Assembly (NCBI GenBank): GCA_002452745.1
Contig: DKFC01000060.1
Span: forward strand, 1 to 7,044
From: Firmicutes bacterium UBA6806
GTDB lineage: Bacteria > Bacillota > Clostridia > Peptostreptococcales > Acidaminobacteraceae
Direction: 5' to 3'
DNA length: 7,044 nt
Part shown: positions 4,246-7,044 of the stretch, one piece after another
How the letters are laid out: each line of letters begins with the position of its first letter
How positions within the stretch are numbered: the stretch's first letter is position 1
The notes under the pieces: generated by a model
The model's database searches: none
Told to the model about the DNA's origin: nothing
Seen by the model: only the letters and a program-made list of their open reading frames with translations
Made by a program: the position numbers and the translations under genes

Positions 4246-5631
4246 ATGATTATGAATTCTCAAGTTCACGAGTTTACTGAATTACCTCCTGATGTGAGGT
4301 TAGAAAATGTTAAATTAGAGGTTATATGTCCCCTTCTTGCAGAACTAGTAAGTTTTTTTTCAAAATGGGGTTCAGAATCTTTTGATGGATATTATCTGGC
4401 TTGTGCTATTGCCCTGGTATCAATAATTTCAGCCAGAAGAGTTGAATTTTGGTTAGGTGAACGACGAGCAACTAACTTATATATCATGTTGGTTGATACC
4501 TCAGGATTTTCTGCTAAAACTACGGTGTTGAAGCTTGTTCGATTGGTTTTGGAGGAATTGGGATTAGATTTCTTATTATTTCCAGATGTGATTACTGCTT
4601 CAAAATTATTCTCATCAATGTGTCTGAAAGTGCCTGAAAATTTTGAAAAAATGACCGTTAATGAACAAGAAGAAATAGTTAAAAACTTTCAACAGAATAA
4701 GGCATTTATTGGACAACGTGGTTGGATTTACGATGAATTCGGAAGGTTAATACGCGATATGATGCAGAAGTCTCATTATAATTCCGATTTTCGAGAACTT
4801 CTAAAAAGACTATATGACAATCAAGTCAAATTAGGTAATTCTACTCAAGCACGTGATTTGGAATCGGTACAATACCCCTTCTTAACATTACTTGGTGGAA
4901 TGACCCCGGATGATCTTTCTCCATACGCAAAAAAGGGGGCTCACCTTTGGAGAGATGGTTTTCTTTCTCGGATTGCATTCATTTGTCCACCAGATGATTT
5001 TAGAAAAGATGTCAGATTTCCGGAAAACGAAAGGATAATTCCTGAGTCAATAATCTCTCAATTACAGCAATGGCATAATAGACTCGGTGTTCCTCAAATA
5101 CAACTAACAACAGATGGTATTAAATTCATTCCAGCCACAGGTCATCTAATTGAAATTCCTCAAGATGTTTATGATGCATTTTATGCATACAGATATGCGT
5201 TAAAAGATTTGTATGAGGAATCTAAGGAAAAAGATCTTGTTGGGAGTTATCTCCGTTATCCTGAAATGGCATTACGTATTGCTGTCCTTATTGCTAGTTT
5301 GAATAATGAATGTCAAGTTTCTCTGGATTATTGGAGCTTTTCTCAAAACATAACTGAAGAATGGCGACGATATTTACATTGGCTATACTATGAATCTTTA
5401 CCCAGTAATTCACAAAATAATAGTTCCTCCATACAAGATCCTAAAGAAAAAATCCACAACTTGATAAAACAATATGATGGTCTTACAAGCCGTGAAATAC
5501 AACAAAAGACCCACTATAAAGCAGAAACAGTAGATGTTTTACTTGAAGAATTATTATTGGAAAAAAAAATAAAAACGATTCCATCAGGCAAAACAACATT
5601 GTATGTTGAAGATGATGAATTTGAAATGTAG
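4246..5631 (+). CDS. DUF3987-like P-loop ATPase / putative replicative helicase with C-terminal winged helix
   Basis: A 461-residue protein from ATG 4246 (ATG 4252 is nearly as good; GAAAGG lies at 4236-4241, and the in-frame TTG at 4219 is inside a hairpin and less likely). Residues 80-95 (IMLVDTSGFSAKTTVLKL) form a Walker A-like loop whose two canonical glycines are replaced by T85 and A90, with K91-T92-T93 kept. GWIYDEFGRLI (159-169) is a good Walker B with D163-E164. LTLLGGMTPDDL (213-224) and WRDGFLSRIAFI (235-246) resemble the sensor and arginine-containing segments of DUF3987-type mobile-element helicases. Residues 398-455 look like a winged helix (KIHNLIKQY, LTSREIQQKTHY, VDVLLEELLLEKKIKTI, then a strand). 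The likely role is origin recognition and DNA unwinding for element replication in the cytoplasm. The order after excisionase and before integrase fits. The alternative is a degenerate ATPase with a regulatory role. Family assignment is moderate. Confidence 0.7.
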   Translation: MIMNSQVHEFTELPPDVRLENVKLEVICPLLAELVSFFSKWGSESFDGYYLACAIALVSIISARRVEFWLGERRATNLYIMLVDTSGFSAKTTVLKLVRLVLEELGLDFLLFPDVITASKLFSSMCLKVPENFEKMTVNEQEEIVKNFQQNKAFIGQRGWIYDEFGRLIRDMMQKSHYNSDFRELLKRLYDNQVKLGNSTQARDLESVQYPFLTLLGGMTPDDLSPYAKKGAHLWRDGFLSRIAFICPPDDFRKDVRFPENERIIPESIISQLQQWHNRLGVPQIQLTTDGIKFIPATGHLIEIPQDVYDAFYAYRYALKDLYEESKEKDLVGSYLRYPEMALRIAVLIASLNNECQVSLDYWSFSQNITEEWRRYLHWLYYESLPSNSQNNSSSIQDPKEKIHNLIKQYDGLTSREIQQKTHYKAETVDVLLEELLLEKKIKTIPSGKTTLYVEDDEFEM

Positions 5632-5646
5632 ATGTAGAAGTGTAGA
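5627..5646 (+). repeat. Three direct copies of TGTAGA upstream of the integrase
   Basis: TGTAGA occurs at 5627-5632, 5633-5638 and 5641-5646, starting over the stop codon of the upstream gene. The first two are adjacent and the third is offset by AG. Such clusters can be binding sites for an integrase N-terminal arm domain or for an excisionase, but three hexamers in an AT-rich region could also be chance. Confidence 0.4.
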
Positions 5647-5675
5647 TTGAGCGACTGTCAAAATGATTAGATAAA
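5647..5675 (+). promoter_or_regulatory. Candidate integrase promoter
   Basis: TTGAGC (5647-5652) and GATAAA (5670-5675) each match four of six consensus bases and are separated by an ideal 17 bp. The integrase ATG is at 5712, giving a leader of about 30 nt. A separate promoter for the integrase would be normal, but both boxes are weak. Confidence 0.3.
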
Positions 5676-5711
5676 CAAAATTGTGCAAACAATCAAATAA
5701 AGGAGGCACAT

Positions 5712-6887
5712 ATGGCAAAAAGAGCTGCAGGAGAAGGTAGTGTTTTCAAGAGAGGTAACCGTTGGGTTGCCCAGGTAGGTTCTGGAAAAGAACGAGAGAC
5801 AAAATACTTTAGTACACAAAGAGAGGCAAATGAATGGCGGCAAAAAAAGAATGAACAGAGAAGACAGGGCCTCAATGTTTTAGGGTCTAAGATTGCCCTT
5901 TCAAAATTCCTGGACGATTGGTTGATTGTCGTAAAAACCTCAGTTAGGCCGAATACACTTGATCAATATTCACAAATTGCACAGCACCACATAAAGCCTA
6001 GTTTAGGAAATATTTTGTTGAGAGATTTGACACCACACCAAGTTCAGATGCTATATACAAGTAAGTTGGAAGAGGGAACAAGCCCTAGAACTACACGTCT
6101 AATTCATTCTGTACTGCATGCAGCATTAAATCATGCATTAAAGCTTGGATTAGTTATAAGGAATGTTTCTGATGCTGTAACACTTCCAAAAGTTCCTCGT
6201 AAAGAGATGAAAACCCTCGATGATTATCAAGTTCGTCAGTTGATCCAGGCAACAGAAAGTCCACAAATGGAAGTATTATTTTGGGTAGCTGTCACAACAG
6301 GATTGAGACAAGGTGAAATACTGGGTTTGAAATGGTCTGATCTTGATTGGCAATCCAAACGGCTCCATATTCAGCGACAAGTACAAAGAATAAAAGGTAA
6401 AGGATTGGTGTTTTGTGAGCCAAAATCGGCTTCCGGTAGAAGAATGATAGTATTGGGGCAATCAACTATTGAGAAGTTACGTGAGTATAAAAGGGATCAA
6501 GAAACTACTAGAATACATGTAGGTAGTAAATGGAAGGATAATGACTTAATATTTCCATCTCCTTATGGTGAACCACTTGACTCAACAATAGTTGTAAAGG
6601 CTTATAAACGTAGTTTGAAAGCAGCAGGTTTACCAGAAATTCGGTTTCATGATCTTCGCCATACTGCGGCTACACTAATGCTGCAACAAGGCATTAATCC
6701 GAAAATAGTCCAGGAACGGTTAGGTCATTCAGATATCAGCCTTACACTAAATACCTATAGCCATGTTCTTCCAAACATGCAAGAAGTAGCAGCTGAGAAA
6801 ATGGATGAATTGCTTACACTTATTGATGTCAGTGATGAGCTGAAGGAAATCAAAGAAGCACAAATGAAGTACATCGTTTCCCGGTAG
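5712..6887 (+). CDS. int: Tyrosine recombinase / site-specific integrase
   Basis: A full-length 391-residue phage-type integrase that cuts and rejoins DNA to insert and excise the element. The N-terminal arm-binding, AP2-like domain is at about 7-50 (GEGSVFKRGNRWVAQV, then KYFSTQREANEW). The SAM-like core-binding domain is at about 62-158 (LSKFLDDWL, RPNTLDQYSQIAQHHI, ALNHALKLGLVIRNVSDAV). The catalytic domain is at about 165-355. Catalytic residues are all visible: R199 in TTGLRQGE, K238 in EPKSASGRR, H313 and R316 in HDLRHTAA, H339 in RLGHSD and nucleophile Y349 in NTYSHV. The enzyme therefore looks active. The start is fixed by AAGGAGG at 5700-5706. It is the last gene before a strong terminator, the usual place next to an attachment site. 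Direct repeats lie on both sides of the gene. Recombination directionality probably involves the excisionase-type protein at 3426. Confidence 0.97.
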   Translation: MAKRAAGEGSVFKRGNRWVAQVGSGKERETKYFSTQREANEWRQKKNEQRRQGLNVLGSKIALSKFLDDWLIVVKTSVRPNTLDQYSQIAQHHIKPSLGNILLRDLTPHQVQMLYTSKLEEGTSPRTTRLIHSVLHAALNHALKLGLVIRNVSDAVTLPKVPRKEMKTLDDYQVRQLIQATESPQMEVLFWVAVTTGLRQGEILGLKWSDLDWQSKRLHIQRQVQRIKGKGLVFCEPKSASGRRMIVLGQSTIEKLREYKRDQETTRIHVGSKWKDNDLIFPSPYGEPLDSTIVVKAYKRSLKAAGLPEIRFHDLRHTAATLMLQQGINPKIVQERLGHSDISLTLNTYSHVLPNMQEVAAEKMDELLTLIDVSDELKEIKEAQMKYIVSR

Positions 6888-6904
6888 CTGTAAGATAGCT
6901 GTAA
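6885..6904 (+). repeat. Two direct copies of TAGCTGTAA at the integrase stop codon
   Basis: TAGCTGTAA occurs at 6885-6893 and 6896-6904, exactly 11 bp apart, about one helical turn. The first copy contains the TAG stop of the integrase. Same-face spacing next to an integrase suggests recombinase arm or excisionase sites. It could also be a local duplication. Confidence 0.45.
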
Positions 6905-6908
6905 AAAT

Positions 6909-6937
6909 AGAGCCCTACACCAATTAGGGCTCTTTTT
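6909..6937 (+). terminator. Rho-independent terminator after the integrase, probably bidirectional
   Basis: A perfect 9-bp stem pairs AGAGCCCTA (6909-6917) with TAGGGCTCT (6925-6933), loop CACCAAT, followed by TTTT (TTTTT counting the last stem base). Upstream AAAAAT (6903-6908) gives a T-run for leftward transcripts too. It lies 21 nt after the integrase stop and insulates the element from whatever is to the right. Confidence 0.9.
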
Positions 6938-7012
6938 ACTCCTATATATGGGGGTTAATAGCTCATTTACCGCTATATAAACCACCATTAAGGTGACATG
7001 CACACGTAATAT

Positions 7013-7044
7013 CCTGATTCCTAATCACCTGATACCTAATTGCC
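7013..7044. repeat. Degenerate heptad repeat (CCTRATN) running to the window edge
   Basis: Four units follow one another: CCTGATT (7013), CCTAATC (7020), CCTGATA (7028, after one extra A) and CCTAATT (7035), and GCC then reaches the edge. Seen as longer units, CCTGATTCCTAAT and CCTGATACCTAAT are 13-bp direct repeats with one mismatch, 15 bp apart. It resembles a non-coding short tandem repeat and probably continues beyond the window. It may mark chromosomal DNA past the element or be near the attachment site. Confidence 0.55.

Larger units (their letters stand above)
1..6940 (+). mobile_element. Right-hand portion of an integrated mobile element (prophage/satellite/integrative element), left end outside window
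   Basis: Ten co-directional, tightly packed genes include mobile-element hallmarks: an excisionase-type HTH protein, a DUF3987-like replication ATPase, a tyrosine integrase as the last gene, and an ArdC antirestriction protein. No capsid, portal, terminase, relaxase or type IV secretion gene lies in the window, so phage, phage satellite and conjugative element cannot be separated. The right boundary is inferred from the terminator after the integrase; no attachment site pair could be identified because the left end is missing. The GC-rich left third and AT-rich remainder suggest a mosaic origin. Confidence 0.7.

Noticed and set aside
5676..5700. Hairpin before the integrase (ATTGT / ACAAT)
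   Set aside because: The stem is only 5 bp and AT-rich, far weaker than the four junction hairpins.
6755..7003. 82-aa minus-strand open frame over the integrase 3' end and terminator
   Set aside because: It is antisense to the catalytic part of the integrase, crosses the terminator hairpin and has no recognisable domain.
6938..7044. tRNA gene as integration target
   Set aside because: No cloverleaf, T-loop GTTCRA motif or acceptor pairing was found in the bases after the terminator.

Overview
The window looks like the right-hand end of an integrated mobile element (prophage, phage satellite or integrative element). All ten recognisable genes are on the + strand and tightly spaced. The last gene is a tyrosine integrase, followed by a strong bidirectional terminator. 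Bacterial origin is clear from the Shine-Dalgarno sites (AAGGAGG or close variants) and from families such as ArdC, SymE-like and HTH_17 excisionase. The gene set and protein style remind me of mobile elements in Chloroflexota (Anaerolineae-type), but that is recollection and not shown by the sequence. No rRNA, tRNA or CRISPR array is visible.

Left part (1-1356), clearly GC-rich: the 3' end of a protein with a Cys/His zinc-ribbon-like tail, a 63-aa SymE-like protein overlapping it by ATGA, a stand-alone HIRAN-domain protein (155 aa, acidic aromatic tail), and an unrecognised 122-aa protein. Middle part (1433-3152): an ArdC-type antirestriction protein with an intact HELAH zinc-protease motif, then a very AT-rich 274-aa protein of unknown function whose C-terminal end looks like a helical DNA-binding region. 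A 273-bp gap (3153-3425) follows. It holds a hairpin that reads as a rho-independent terminator only for leftward transcription, and an operator-like dyad overlapping a candidate rightward promoter.

Right part (3426-6887), AT-rich: an excisionase-type HTH protein, an overlapping unknown 186-aa protein, a DUF3987-like P-loop ATPase with a C-terminal winged helix (likely the replication helicase or initiator), and the integrase. This is a compact excise-replicate-integrate cassette. The left genes plausibly supply ssDNA handling (HIRAN, zinc-ribbon protein) and host-defence evasion (ArdC).

A cross-cutting observation is that four gene junctions each carry a strong hairpin (11-15 bp stem) between the stop codon and the next ribosome binding site. 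The four have different sequences, and none has the U-tract of a terminator. Short direct repeats flank the integrase gene at both ends, and a degenerate CCTRATN heptad array runs to the window's right edge, where the element boundary may lie.
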